Source: Sphingopyxis sp. PET50 (GTDB lineage Bacteria; Pseudomonadota; Alphaproteobacteria; Sphingomonadales; Sphingomonadaceae). Taken from it: DNA of 64,000 nt. The notes beneath the pieces are model-generated. The model was not told the origin of the DNA, did no database searches, and saw only the letters and a list, made by a program, of their open reading frames with translations. The stretch is taken from positions 1,674,001-1,738,000 of the forward strand of contig NZ_CP104207.1 in NCBI RefSeq assembly GCF_025244705.1. The letters are read 5' to 3'. The translations under genes were made by a program, and so were the position numbers. Positions within the stretch are counted from its first letter, which is position 1. Each line of letters opens with the position of its first letter. Shown piece after piece: positions 1 through 10,090 of this stretch.

Positions 1-1118
1 CGCCTCGCTGTCGATGCGGCGCGCGAGGTCCTCCATGCGCGGGCGGGCGAAGCGGCGCGCGGCGTCCCAGGCAATTTCGTCGAGCTTCGGCGCGCCTTTC
101 TTCGCTTTGGCCGCCGGATCGGGCGCGAGCACCGCGAGCTCGGCGGCGACGCTGTCGGCAAGCTCGGGCGACACGGGAAAATGGTAGGCGAGCCGTTCGA
201 TCGTGCCGTTGAGCTTTTTGGCATAGGGGCCGAGCCGGTCGCGCCACAGCGGCAATTGCTCGTTCGCGGTCAGCCGCGGCATGTCGAGCCGCACCGTCGG
301 CGCCTGTCCCAGCATCAGCGCATCGGGCGCGCCGACGATCAGCGGGCGGCCGAGCAGCGTCGCGAACAGCGCGAGCGGAGCGGGATCGTTCAGCCGGTCG
401 GCATCGACGAACAGCGCGCCGCCGGTCAGCACCAGGTCGCGGCGCCACAGTTGCGCGAGGCGCGCGATGTCGGCGGGCGCGCCGGGCAGGATCGCGGCGC
501 CGATCGCGAACAGCGGGCGCCCGATCGTCGCCAGCGCCGCCGCGGCCGCCTGCTCCTTGCCGAGCGGATCGGGGCCGCACAGTTGCAGCGTCATGTCGGG
601 TTCGCCCGCGACGCGCAGCGCGATCGCGTCGCTCAGCCGCTGCCGCGACGGCGACAGGCCGCGCGGGCGGCGCGGCGGGGCGCGCGAGCAGCGCCAGTTC
701 CTCCGACAGCGACGGCGCCCCGACCAGCGCGAGCAGGACCGGTTCGGCGAGACCGAAGGGCGCCGCCCCCAGCCCCTCGCGGCCGTCGATGTGGATCAGG
801 CCCAAGCCGCGCAGCGGCGCACCGGGGCCGAGCGCCGACCAGTGCGCGCCGGGCAGCTTGACCAGCGCGAGGCCGAGCGACGGCGCGGAGCGCGCCGGGT
901 CGCCGTGGAGCGCCGCGATCCGCCCCGCCGCCCCCGGATCGAGCGCCGCATAGGCGCCGAGCAACAGCATATTGCGCCCGAAGGCGTCGAGGCCGAACAG
1001 CGCGGCGACATGGTCGGCACCGCTGCGCGGCGGCGACGCGGCGCTCGTGCCGTCGAGCCAGCCGGCGACCGTCTGGAAAGCCGCACCCAGCGCCTCCATG
1101 GTCGCCGCGCGCGGTCAT
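1..1118 (-). CDS. CIS-type AAA+ ATPase, N-terminal part (3' end outside window, two frame breaks)
   Basis: The N-terminal half resembles the winged-helix and degenerate first AAA region of the large ATPases at the distal end of contractile injection system operons (Afp15/Pvc15-like). After the first break (about 1104-1113) it reads MEALGAAFQTVAGWLDG and then LFGLDAFGRNMLLLGAY. After a second break (about 660-667) it continues SPSRQRLSDAIALRVAG. The ATG at 1118 overlaps the TGA of the DUF4255 gene (ATGA), so translation is probably coupled. The Walker motifs of the second AAA module would lie left of position 1 and cannot be checked. In characterised systems this ATPase is needed for particle assembly or cargo loading. 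Position and layout support the call more than motifs do. Confidence 0.62.
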
Positions 1119-2393
1119 GACAGATCGACCAGCGGGCCGGTGATGCGGCCGAAATCGGGCTGCTGCGGATCGGCGCCGACCTCGGGCTGCGAAGCGAAAC
1201 CGTCGATGTCGACGCGCGCCAGATAATCGCCCGCGGCGAGGTCGGCGAAGGCGAATGTCGAGCTGGCCCGCCGGGAAGGCGGCGGGGGCGTTCATCTCGA
1301 TCGCAGCATTGCCGAGCTGGCCGGGGCCGAAGGCGTTGAGCAGGAGGGTCGCCGATTGCCCGGCCTGCAGCGGCGGGTCGATATCGACGGTCACCGTGCC
1401 CGAGCGCAGGCCCGCCGCGCTGCCCGGCGCCGCCGCGGCGGCGATCCCGGTCATCAGCGGCAGGATGGCGAAGGCGACGACGTTCGACCCGCGGCGCAGC
1501 CGTTCGGGCATCGCGGGATCGACCGGCGCCGCGACGACCTCGAGCTGATGCGCGCCCGCGCGCGGCACCGTGCCGCCGAACAGCGCGGCGTCGAGCGTCA
1601 GCGCCAGCGTGTCGCCGGCGATCGCCTCCCCGGCGAGCGGCAGCGGATCGCCGTCGATGCGCAGGCTGTTGCCGAAGCGTGCGATACCGCTGCCGGTGAT
1701 ATAGAGCGTGCCGCCCCAGGGCGCGGGGCCGGTCTGGCCCTCGGCGGGGCCGATGCCGCGGATCTGCAGCGGGCCCATCGGGGCGGCGAAGATTTCGGGG
1801 GTGGCGACGGGGATCGGCGGGCCGGGATCGTCCTGCGTTTCGATCGCGACGTTGCGCACGACATAGGTCGCCGACAGCGCATAGGGGACCTGGAAGAACA
1901 CCGACCAGAGTTTCGACCAATCCTCGAGCGACGGCTGTTCGGGGTCGAGCGACAGGGGGCGGCCTTCGCCGGCGAGGTCGGCATTGGTAAGCGCAGGCTG
2001 GTTCGCGGCGTCGTTACTCGCCGCCTCGATCGCGGCGACCGACAGGCCCGGCGCATGTTCGAGCGCCAGCGCGGCGGCGCCATAGAGGCGTTCGGGCTCG
2101 AACTTGGCGGGGTCGCCATAGAAGCTCAGCACATAATGGAGGTCGAGATGGAGCTGCGCCCGTGCGCGCTGGAGACCGCCGCCGTCGCGGGTCGGGAAAT
2201 GGTCGTTGCGGTGCTGGCTGTTGGGCAGGACGCGGAACAGGAAGAGGTTGATGAGCGGCGCGGCATCCTCGGCGAGCTTCGCGGTCGGGGCGCCGACGCG
2301 CACATCGGCCTGCCCCACGGCCTGATTCGCGGCGTCCTGCAGGATATGTTCGAGCGTCGCGGTGACGACGGCGACCGCGCGGAAATTGCTCAT
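1115..2393 (-). CDS. DUF4255 (Pvc16/Afp16-like) tail terminator protein, one frame break
   Basis: The start MSNFRAVAVVTATLEHILQD and the following region with NLFLFRVLPNSQHRNDHFP match the Pvc16/DUF4255 N-terminal domain, which caps the tail tube in injection systems. Residues from about 180 onward form an Ig-like beta-rich extension (IPVATPEIFAAPMGP, then WGGTLYITGSGIARFG). The frame breaks at about 1250-1254. Removing one A gives QLDFAFADLAAGDYLARVD and runs to a TGA at 1115. The gene overlaps both neighbours by four bases (ATGA). With the break corrected it is about 425 residues, longer than the bare DUF4255 domain because of the extension. The family call is firm; the extension's role is unknown. 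Confidence 0.82.
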
Positions 2394-3360
2394 CGCCCCC
2401 TCCCCTGCGCCAGAAAGGCGTCGAGCGAGGTCGAGGCCGGGGCGGCGGGCGCGGCGGGAGCAGCCGGAAGCGGCGCGGCGCGGACCTCGATACTGCCGAT
2501 ATGGATTTCGACCACCGGCGAGGCGGCGGCGGGCGGCGACGCGGGGGCGGCAGCCGGCGGCACGAGCGGGCGGGTGACGGCGACGGGCGGCGGCGAGTCG
2601 GCCGGGCGGCGGGCTTCGCCGGCGATGACCCGATCCAATGGGTGTGACGGTTGCCCGGGTTCGGGCGGCGGTATGGGTGTTGCAGTTGCGACGACCGGTG
2701 ATGCCGAGGCCGTACCGCGAGCCTTTGCGGCCGCAGCGGGACAGCGACAGCCGGTGTCGGCGCGGCGGGATCGGCGGGCGGGCTGGTTGGCGGCCCCTCC
2801 GGCACCATGGCGGTACCGGGTACCGCCGTGACGGCCTCCGCGGCGATGCGGACATCGACGCGGCGAGAGGGCGGCATCGGGATGAGCGACGGCGCGTCGG
2901 CCTGCGCCTCCATGGCAGGTTCGGCGAAGCGGACGCTTCCCCCGTCGGCTGGCGACGATGGCGAAAGCGGTGCGGCGGAAGTGTCCACCGCCGGGATGGT
3001 CGCCCGGCGCTGCACCGCTGCGGCGGGCTGCGGCGAGGCGACCGGCGCCGCGGATGGCACAGGCGCGGGAGCCGACGACGGCGCGACGGGAGCGAGCGCG
3101 ATGGGCACCGGCTGGCCCGGCGCGGCAGGCATCGGGGATTCAGACTGCGAGGCCAGAGGCGGCGTGGCCAGCGGCGACGTGGCTGGCGACGGCGTGGCCG
3201 GCGACGGCGCTATGGCGTCGCCGGGACCCGGCATCGGCATCGCGAAGGGCTCCAGCCCCCGTTCCTCGGGCAGCGGTTCGAAGCGCGAGGGGATGCGCGG
3301 CGCCGCGACGGACGTCTCGCCGACCGCGCGCGCGGCCATGCGGTCGAGCAAGCCGGTCAT
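2390..3360 (-). CDS. Pro/Ala-rich CIS linker protein with IGSIEVRA C-terminus, one frame break
   Basis: It begins MTGLLDRMAARAVGET, followed by about 250 residues of low-complexity Pro/Ala/Ser sequence with no recognisable fold. It ends with a short conserved-looking segment, VVEIHIGSIEVRAAP, then SLDAFLAQGRGR. CIS operons often carry such a protein between the baseplate and DUF4255 genes, with a C-terminal xIHVTIGRxEVRA-type motif; this is from memory of such operons. The frame changes near 2734-2738 in the manner of one missing or two extra bases. Start and stop both overlap neighbours by ATGA, so it is cotranslated. A structural adaptor or spacer is plausible, but no function is established from the sequence. 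Confidence 0.62.
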
Positions 3361-4053
3361 GCGCGCACCCGCGACAGATAGAAGCTGCGCCGCTGCCCCG
3401 GCAACGCGAGGATATCGGCCTCCGACCAGTGGAAGGCGTGCGCGAGATCGGCGACGTCGTCGAGCAGCCGCGGCACGCGGAGCGCGAGCTCGTCCCAGAA
3501 GAAGGCGGCGATATCGAAGGCCAGCAGCCGCTGTTCGCCGCACGCCGGGCAGGCGGCCGCGATGTCGAGTTCGGCGTCGGGGTCGAGATGGGCGAGGATG
3601 GCGTCGAGCCGGTCGTCAGCGATCCCCGCGCCATCGGGCGCCACCCGGTCGCGCAGCATCTGCCGCGCCGCCGCGGCGTCTCCGGCGCGCTCGCACGCGG
3701 CAAGGTCGCCGGCGGTGATCGCGCGGACCGTCACGCCGTCGACGATGGCGGTCGCCGCCCCCTCGCCGGCCCCCTCGCCCGCCAGCATATCGCGCCCGAG
3801 GTCGGCGGCGGTCAGCGCATATTCCATTGCCTCGCCGCAGGCGGTGCAGGCCTGTGCGACCTCCAAACGCGGCCCGAACTGCGCGGCGCGCAGCGCGAAC
3901 AGCGCCCGGTCGCGCGCGCCGACGGGCAGCGCTTCGGCGGCGTCGCGGGGCCAGCCTCCGGCGGCGAGCAGGAGCAGCCCGCGGCCGAGCGGGTCCCAGC
4001 GACGCGCCGCTTTCGCTGATCTCGATCAGCTCCAGGGCGGTGAAGCGGCGCAT
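3357..4053 (-). CDS. CIS baseplate-type protein with two CxxC pairs, one frame break
   Basis: The start MRRFTALELIEISESG is followed, after a break at about 4003-4008, by RRWDPLGRGLLLLAAGG and the downstream domain. Two cysteine pairs, CTACGE and CPACGE about 80 residues apart, suggest a zinc-binding fold. The middle is helical and charged (ACERAGDAAAARQMLRDR). Proteins of about 230 residues with this layout sit directly after the tube gene in CIS operons and are annotated as T4-type baseplate or hub-assembly proteins. That assignment rests on memory of the family and on position. Removing one base gives four residues between the conserved G and P, as I recall for relatives. It ends by ATGA overlap with the linker gene. 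Confidence 0.6.
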
Positions 4054-4062
4054 CGGCGGGCC

Positions 4063-4596
4063 CTAGAGCGTCGGCTCGGTGAAGCTCGGCTCGGCGGGTT
4101 CGGCGACGTCATAGTCGCGTTCCCAGCCCTCATTCTCCAGCTTGAGCGTCTGGATCGCGACCGCGCTCGCCGAGGCGTCGAGGTCGGGAAAGGCGACGAA
4201 CTCCGACGGCCAGCAGCGGAACAGGCGGTAAGCGAGCACGAGCTGCCCCGCCTCGTTGTAGATTTCGAGGACGAGGTCCTTGCGGAAATCCTTGAGCGAG
4301 ACCTCGGCGCCCAGCCCCGAGCCGAAATTCCACACCTTGTTCGCCCATTGCTCGAAGGTCGTGTCGTGGGTGACGCCGCGTTCGAGCGTCACCGCCTCAT
4401 ATTCGGTCTGGCCCGGCGACTTGCGCGAGGTCGAGGGGTCGCCGCCTTCGCGGAACTTCACCACCTCGGTGCTGCGCTTGAGCGCGCTCATCTTGCTGAG
4501 GCCCGCGACATAGGCGCCGTCGGGCAGGCGCAGGCGGAACTTGTAGGTCTTGTACGGGTCGCGCCGGTCGGGGTTGACGCTGAAAGGTGGTGCCAT
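4063..4596 (-). CDS. Contractile tail tube protein (T4 gp19 family)
   Basis: This intact 177-residue protein begins MAPPFSVNPDRRDPYKTYKF and continues with MSALKRSTEVVKFREGG and EAVTLERGVTHDTTFEQWAN. This is the usual pattern of phage T4 gp19-like tube proteins, which stack as hexamers to form the inner tube pushed through the target membrane. It lies 19 bases after the sheath gene and 9 bases before the CxxC protein on the same strand, the standard sheath-tube order of contractile tails. No signal peptide is present, as expected for a cytoplasmically assembled particle. The ILxNEG-type C-terminal strand (TLKLENEGWERDYD) is also typical. Confidence 0.88.
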   Translation of the reverse strand: MAPPFSVNPDRRDPYKTYKFRLRLPDGAYVAGLSKMSALKRSTEVVKFREGGDPSTSRKSPGQTEYEAVTLERGVTHDTTFEQWANKVWNFGSGLGAEVSLKDFRKDLVLEIYNEAGQLVLAYRLFRCWPSEFVAFPDLDASASAVAIQTLKLENEGWERDYDVAEPAEPSFTEPTL

Positions 4597-4615
4597 GATC
4601 GCTCTCCCCTATGGC

Positions 4616-6200
4616 TCAGGCCGCGTTGCGGATCTGCTGGATGGAAATGACGACGAATTCGGCGGGCAGCAGCGGCGCGAAACCGACGACGATGTTGACG
4701 ACGCCCTGGTTGCGGTCGTCCTGCGTCGTCGTGCTGCCGTCGCATTTGACGAAATAGGCGTCGCGTGGGGATGTGCCCTGGAACGCGCCCTGCTTGAACA
4801 GGCGCTGCATGAAGGCGCCGACCGACAGGCGGATCTGCGCCCACAGCGGCTCGTCATTGCCCTCGAACACCACCCATTGGGTGCCGCGATAGAGGCTTTC
4901 CTCGATGAACAGCGCGAGGCGCCGCACCGCGAGATATTTATAGTCGTCGGAAAGCTGGTCGGCGCCCTTGAGCGTGCGCGCGCCCCAGACGGTGAGGCCG
5001 GTGCCGGGGAAGCTGCGCAGGCAATTGACCCCGATCGGGTTGAGCAGGCCATTCTCCTCGTCGGTCATCCGGACCGTCAGCCCCTCGGCGCCCGAGATCG
5101 TCGCCGCCATGCCGCGCGGGCGATTTCCAGACGCCGCGGTTTATATCCGTGCGGGCGATGATTCCCGCCATCGCGCCGCACGGGACGAAGCTGTCGATCT
5201 GGCCGCCACGCAGCGGGTCGCGGCGGCGCAGCCGCGGGAAATAGAGCGCGGCATAGTCGGCAAAGGCGAGCGACAGCACGCGGTTGTCGCTGAGCTGCGC
5301 GTCCTTGACCTTGCCCACCGCCTCGGCTTCGATCTTTTCCCACTCGGCGGGCGGATCGACGAGTAGCACCGCGCGTTCGGACTTGCAGAATTCGGCCGCC
5401 TTTTCGCTCACCGTCTTGGGCAGCGTCCCCTCGCGCGTGTCGGGCGGAATGCAGAGCAGGTTGAAGATGTCGGCCTTTTTCAGCGCATAGATGCCGGTCT
5501 TCTTTTCGCTGTCGCCGATGAAATCGAGATCGGTGAGCGGATCGCCGTCATTGCCACCGACGCCCGTGCCGTCCTGATCGTGCGCGGGCTTGTTGCCGAG
5601 CTTGGGCGAGCCGTCGAGGTTGAGCTGGCACTGCACGAGGCTCGATTCGGTGGCGAGCACGCGGTCAAAACGCCGCGCGCCGCCGTCGGACCGCACCGTC
5701 AGATTGCGGAACAGCTCGACCGCCTTGGTGGCGGTGTCCTCGATCCGCAGGTCGAACAGGTCGGCGACCGCGAGGCCATATTTGTCGGCGGCAGCCTGCG
5801 CGCCGACCGGATCGGTCTGGTCGGGATGGGTCGTCTTGCCGGTCAGCTTGTTGCCCCAGGCGCCGGGACTGGAGGCGCGCAGCGCGAGCGCGCCGATCTC
5901 GAGCCTGGCATAGCCGTCGTCATCGTCGGCCCTGGCCTTGAACAGGCGGACGATCTCCGCCTGGCCGCCGCCGTTGGCGTAGAAATCGTCGATCGCATAG
6001 GACATCGGCCCGTTCGCCCACAGCCCGCCGAAGCGGCGGGTGAATTCGCCGAAGCTGAAGCAGGTCATCGGCTGGTTCACCGGACCGCGCAGCGCGCGCC
6101 CGACAAAGGCGGCGATCGAGGTCGCGACGCCGCTGACGGTGCGCACGCCCGACGGCAGCTCCTGAATATAGACACCGGGGTATGTCGTGGACACGGGCAT
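4616..6200 (-). CDS. Contractile tail sheath protein, one frame break
   Basis: The start MPVSTTYPGVYIQELPSGV, with TSIAAFVGRALRGPVNQP, is the hallmark N-terminus of tail sheath proteins of phages and CIS. The C-terminal part contains GLLNPIGVNCLRSFPGTG, VWGARTL, YKYLAVRRLALFIEESL and WVVFEGNDEPLW, all classical sheath features. The frame breaks at about 5112-5118. Removing one base restores GVWKSPAGMAATISG, the conserved GVWKxPAG segment. The corrected length is about 527 residues, normal for the family. Only one sheath gene is seen, whereas some CIS carry two to four. It lies between the 126-aa protein and the tube gene. Confidence 0.92.
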
Positions 6201-6255
6201 GGCAGCACTCCCTTTTCGCCAGTCGGAAAACGCCCCCGCAAGGGAGGCGCGCTTG

Positions 6256-6636
6256 TCAGTCGAGCTTGAAGCCCATCAGGATGGTGATGTCGGCGGGATC
6301 GGTGGCCGACGCGTTCTTGAGGCTGATCGTCTGGAGGTCGCCCGCGAACAATTTGATCGCCTCGCCATAGAGGATCAGCGGCCCGGTCAGTTTGGTGCGC
6401 GTTGCGCCGTCGGTCTTCACATCGACCGAGCCGTCGTTGAGCGACGAGGTCAGGATGAAGAAGGCGAGCTTGCCGACATCGTCGATCTGGAGCGCGAGGT
6501 CGCGGTCGGCGGTCATCGCCTTGGCGAGGGTGACGCCGGCGCTGGTGATCGCGTCGACCTCCAGGCTGCCGCCATTGTTGACGCCGGCACCCGAGGGCGC
6601 GCCGCCGCTGAACGACCATGAAAATTTCTGGGGCAT
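6256..6636 (-). CDS. Unknown CIS-operon protein, 126 aa
   Basis: I do not recognise this family. The protein is short and beta-rich, starts MPQKFSWSFSGGAPSGAG, has a Gly/Ser-rich first 30 residues and ends ADITILMGFKLD. It has no signal peptide, membrane segment or cysteines. It precedes the sheath gene by 55 bases on the same strand and is the first gene of the visible operon. It may be a second tube-like or secreted CIS component, an adaptor or cargo. Only its position supports a CIS role. Confidence 0.6.
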   Translation of the reverse strand: MPQKFSWSFSGGAPSGAGVNNGGSLEVDAITSAGVTLAKAMTADRDLALQIDDVGKLAFFILTSSLNDGSVDVKTDGATRTKLTGPLILYGEAIKLFAGDLQTISLKNASATDPADITILMGFKLD

Positions 6637-7057
6637 GACTGCACAACCTCCCTTTGCTGAACCGCAAGCGACGAAGTTTGTGCGACCGAAGTTTTTCGTT
6701 GAGGCCGGCAGACTAACATGGACCGGCCCGCCCCTTATTGGACGAATGCGCCAAGAGCGATCGACCGGCCGTCAGCGGCGACGACCGGACAAAAGACGGC
6801 GCTTCATCAATATTCTGATCGGATGGTTTGACGCGTGTCGACCCGGCGACACTGTGCCCCGGATGTTAAGCAAAGACTGCCCGATATGGTTAAGGTGGGG
6901 GCGGCTTATGTTTTGCGGTTCGGGTCGGGTGGGGAGGTTATGGGGTGGCTGGTTTGGGGTGGATTACCGACATTCAAACCCCTCCTCTGAAGAGGAGGGG
7001 CGGGGTATGTCCCCTCGCGCCCGATACCCGCCATTCTCTCGCGCCGCGAGAACCGGA
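6637..7057. other. Intergenic region upstream of the CIS operon
   Basis: About 420 bases without a convincing gene lie between the first CIS gene and the end of the DUF885 gene, both on the minus strand. The promoter for the CIS operon should lie in the first 200 bases upstream of 6636, where the sequence is less GC-rich than its surroundings. A clear palindrome is present at 6979-7000. I could not pick a single confident -35/-10 pair. Confidence 0.5.
6979..7000. repeat. Short palindrome of the CCCCTCCTCT repeat family
   Basis: The sequence CCCCTCCTCTGA is followed directly by AGAGGAGGGG, making a short hairpin. The same ends bound the longer repeat at 40821-40946, so this looks like a solo or truncated copy. 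Its position just downstream of the DUF885 stop would allow it to act as an RNA hairpin at the transcript end. Confidence 0.7.
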
Positions 7058-8882
7058 CTATCCCGCCGGCTGCCGCGATCCACCTGTCGACCTGCGCTTC
7101 CAGCACCGGCAGCGGCACCGATCCGCGGCCGAGCACGATCTCGTGGAACAGCTTCTGGTCGTAGCGGTCGCCGAGCGCGACCCGCGCCTTTTCGCGCAGC
7201 GCGAGGATGCGCTGCATGCCGACCTTGTACGAGGTCGCCTGTCCGGGCGTGACGAAATAGCGGCGGATTTCGGAGCGGATCTTGGCGACGGGCTGCGGCG
7301 AATTGGCGGTGTAATAGGCGAGTGCCTGCTCCTCGCTCCACCCCTTGGCGTGGATGCCGGTGTCGACCACCAGCCGGATCGCGCGCCAGATCTCGCGCCC
7401 CAGCCGCCCGAAATCGCTGTAGGGATCGGTGTAGAATCCCATCTCCTTCGCAAGCCGCTCGACATAGAGCGCCCAGCCCTCGCCATAGGCGCCGTAGAAA
7501 TAATTCCTCCGGAATTCGGGCGTGCCGGTCATCTCCTGCGCGAGCGCGATCTGCATATGATGGCCGGGCAGGCCTTCGTGATAGGTCGTGCCCTCGATCT
7601 CGAAGATCGGGGTCGCGCGCGTGTCGGCGAGGTGGACATAATAGATGCCGGGACGCGAGCCGTCGAGCGCGGCGGGCGAATAATGCGCCGCGCCGCCCGG
7701 CTCCTCGCGGAAAGCCTCGACGCGCTTGACGATCAGGCCGGCCTTGGGCAGCCGGCCGAACTGCTCGGGCAGCCGCGCGCGCATCCCCGCGAGATAATCC
7801 TCCGCCTTCCCGAGATAGGCGGCGCGGCCCGCATCGTCATTGGCGACATAGAAGCGGTCGTCGCTGCGCAGATAGGCGAAGAAATCCTCGAGCTTGCCCT
7901 CGAAACCGATCGTCGCCTTGAGCGCCTCCATCTCGGCGCGGATGCGCGCGACTTCGGACAGGCCGAGGTCGTGGATTTCGTCGGCGGTCATGCCGGTCGT
8001 CGTCTGGAGCCGCAGCATCGCGTTGTAATAAGCGGCGCCGTCGGGGAGCGCACCCGCGCCGCGCGGCTCGGCGCCCGCCGCGGCGCGGTCGGTTTCGAGC
8101 CAGGCCCTGATCCGGTCGTAGGCGGGTTTGAGCGAGCCCGTCATCGCCGCCGCGACACGCGCCGTGAAGGCATCGGCGGCGGCGGCGTCGAGCTTGCCCG
8201 CGGTCACGAGGCCCGCCACTTTCGCCTTTGCATCGGCGAACAGCGCATTGTCGGCGCCACCCTCGAACGGCGCGCCGCCGGTGAGCTGGCCGATCAGTTC
8301 GATCGACTGGTCATAGGCGAAGCCCGGCATGCGGATGCCTTTGGCCGCCGACGCCTTGGCGCGGTCCAGATAGACGTCGAGCGTCGGGCCGAGCGCGGCG
8401 ACGCGCAGGGCATAGGCTTCCATGTCCGCAGGCGTGTCGACGCGATGCTGGTTGATGAGGAAGTTCGGCAGGCCGGTGTGCGGACCATTGCGGTCGAAAA
8501 TGTAATTATGGCCGCGCCATCGGGTCGCGGCCTCGGCGCGCTCGAGTTCGAGCAGCCACATATCGTAGGAGACGCGGGCATCCTCGCCCAGCGCCGCGCG
8601 ATCGAACCGCTTTTTCATCTCGGCGACATTGGCGCGCCGCCAAGCCAGGCGCGCATCGGCGGCGGCGTCGCCGGGGTCGGTGAACCGGTCCTGCTGTTCC
8701 TTGCGGCCGAGGCTGGTGAGCTGTTCGGGATCGAGCATGATCTCGGCCTCGAACGCGGCGTCGAGGAAGGCGGTGAAGGCGGCGTCGGTGGTGGAAGCGC
8801 CCTGCGCCGCCACGCGGGCTGTTGGGACGGCGAAGATGGTCGCGCCGATGGCGAGCGAGAATTCGCGACGGGAAAGCTGCAT
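7058..8882 (-). CDS. DUF885 family protein with Tat-like signal
   Basis: The ATG at 8882 gives MQLSRREFSLAIGATIFAVP, a Tat-like signal (SRREF) followed by an Ala-rich cleavage region, so the product is probably exported to the periplasm. The mature part contains EGTTYHEGLPGHHMQIALAQ, an HExxH-like zinc site arrangement found in DUF885 proteins (uncharacterised metallopeptidase-like), plus GWALYVERLAKEMGFY. The ending is uncertain. In the frame as given, translation runs on to 6906 through the palindrome at 6979-7000. If one extra base is assumed near 7065, it stops with TAG at 7058 right after WIAAAGG, the more natural family end, and the length then fits modulo three. Substrate unknown. Confidence 0.8.
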
Positions 8883-8960
8883 GGGACCCCTTTCGTTTGA
8901 AAGGGTTATAGGCGGGATGCCGGGGGAGGCAATGTCGGTTCGGGGGAGAGGGGACGTTGA

Positions 8961-9080
8961 CCTCCCCCTCCCGCAAGCGGGAGGGGTCGGGGGTGGGCAA
9001 GCACCGTAGCAGGTGCCCACCCCGCTGCGACTAACGAGCAAGCTCGTAAGTCTCGCTGCCCCTCCCGCTCGCGAGAGGGG
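8961..9080. repeat. Dispersed 120-bp repeat with CCTCCCGC ends
   Basis: A left hairpin CCCTCCCGCAAGCGGGAGGG and a right hairpin CCTCCCGCTCGCGAGAGG flank a core with GCACCGTAGCAGGTGCCCAC and CTAACGAGCAAGCTCGT. The same unit occurs at 30772-30888, and a diverged version at 40821-40946. It is a non-coding interspersed palindromic element. Confidence 0.8.
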
Positions 9081-9128
9081 AAATCAGCTTACCACTTCAA
9101 TGTCCGCTTCCGCCCAAACCAGCCGCCA

Positions 9129-9750
9129 TCACCCCTGAAAGTGCCGGATGCTTTCCAGATCGGCGCGCCCCAGCGGTTCGGTGAGCCACAGGCCGCCGCG
9201 GCCGGCCGCGCGACCAGCGGACGATCGCCTGGCGGCGGATGCCGCCGGGAAGCACGAGTTCGAGCGCCTTGCCGACCTCGAAATGCCCGTCGTGCCGGAA
9301 ACCGGCGCCGCTCTGCGACAGGTCGGCGAGTTCGATATCGCTCGCCTCGCCGTCGGTGATGAGTTGCGCGCGCGTGTGCACCGGCAGGCGCGGGGCGCGA
9401 TAGTCGCCCGACTGCTGTTCGGCGGCGAGCTGGCGCAGCACCTCCGCACCGTCGACCGCGGCGTCGAAGGCGACACCGCATTTGCCCGCCTCGCACCAGG
9501 CGACGCGGCCCGAAATGACGATGGTCTCCGACAGCGCGATTTCCAGCCGCTCGCCGACCGACACTGGAACGTCGACCGCGAGCATCATGCCGCCGTCGGA
9601 CATGTTGCGCACGCGCCACAGACCGGCGTCGCCGTCGCGGGTCACCTTCGCGATGCGCCACACGGTGCGATAGCGGTCGCCGCCGCGGCGATCGGCCTCG
9701 GCACCGGTTTCACGCCCGTCGTCGGGGGCCGAGAAGCGGGGTTCGATCAT
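9129..9750 (-). CDS. Double PilZ-domain protein, one frame break
   Basis: Two PilZ-type beta barrels can be read. The first, from about residue 25, has RYRTVWRIAKVTRDG and VRNMSDGGMMLAVDVPVSVG. The second has ELADLSQSGAGFRHDG and GKALELVLPGGIRRQAIVRW. PilZ domains often bind cyclic di-GMP through RxxxR and D/NxSxxG. The NMSDGG and DLSQSG motifs are present, but the arginine motif in domain 1 (DRRGGDRYR) is only partly conventional. A break at about 9207-9212, fixed by removing one base, gives WSRAGRGGLWLTEPLGRADL and an end at 9129. No membrane segment is seen, so it is probably a cytoplasmic c-di-GMP effector. No linked cyclase is visible. Confidence 0.82.
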
Positions 9751-10003
9751 GTCTTCCTCCTGATTCCAACAGCGCCCAGAAGAGACATATAGCTGCTAAA
9801 TTTCATCCACTTCGCTTCTACCCCACCTCGCACCGAAAGCCGTGCCCCGTCCCCGACCCCTCGGCTGGCCCACCGGGTCGGTTAAGAACAAGACAACGCG
9901 CCCATCGGGGCTTGAGCGCACAATGCCCTTAGAATATGAATAATTTCCCACTAAGCCGCGCCAAATATCGTGAAATCGAAAGCAAAGGGACGCCAGCGGA
10001 AGA

Positions 10004-10090
10004 TGGTACGGGTGGCCGGACTCGAACCGGCATTCTGTTACCAGAGGCGGATTTTGAATCCGCTGCGTCTACCAATTCCGCCACACCCGC
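10004..10090 (-). tRNA. tRNA-Leu (CAA anticodon)
   Basis: The gene folds into a class II cloverleaf. The acceptor GCGGGTG pairs with the CACCCGT region, the anticodon stem is GCGGA/TCCGC with loop TTCAAAA, and there is a long variable arm and a GGTTCGAGTCC T-arm. The 3' CCA is encoded (plus strand begins TGGTACGGGTGG). Anticodon CAA reads TTG leucine codons. It stands alone in an intergenic region with no integrase next to it. Confidence 0.95.

Noticed and set aside
181-3718. Long open frames on the plus strand opposite the CIS operon
   Set aside because: They are Arg/Ala/Gly-rich, have no domain pattern, and oppose genes with clear family motifs. They arise from GC-rich third positions.
10004-10090. 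tRNA-Leu as a second integration site
   Set aside because: No integrase or repeated tRNA end lies nearby in the window.
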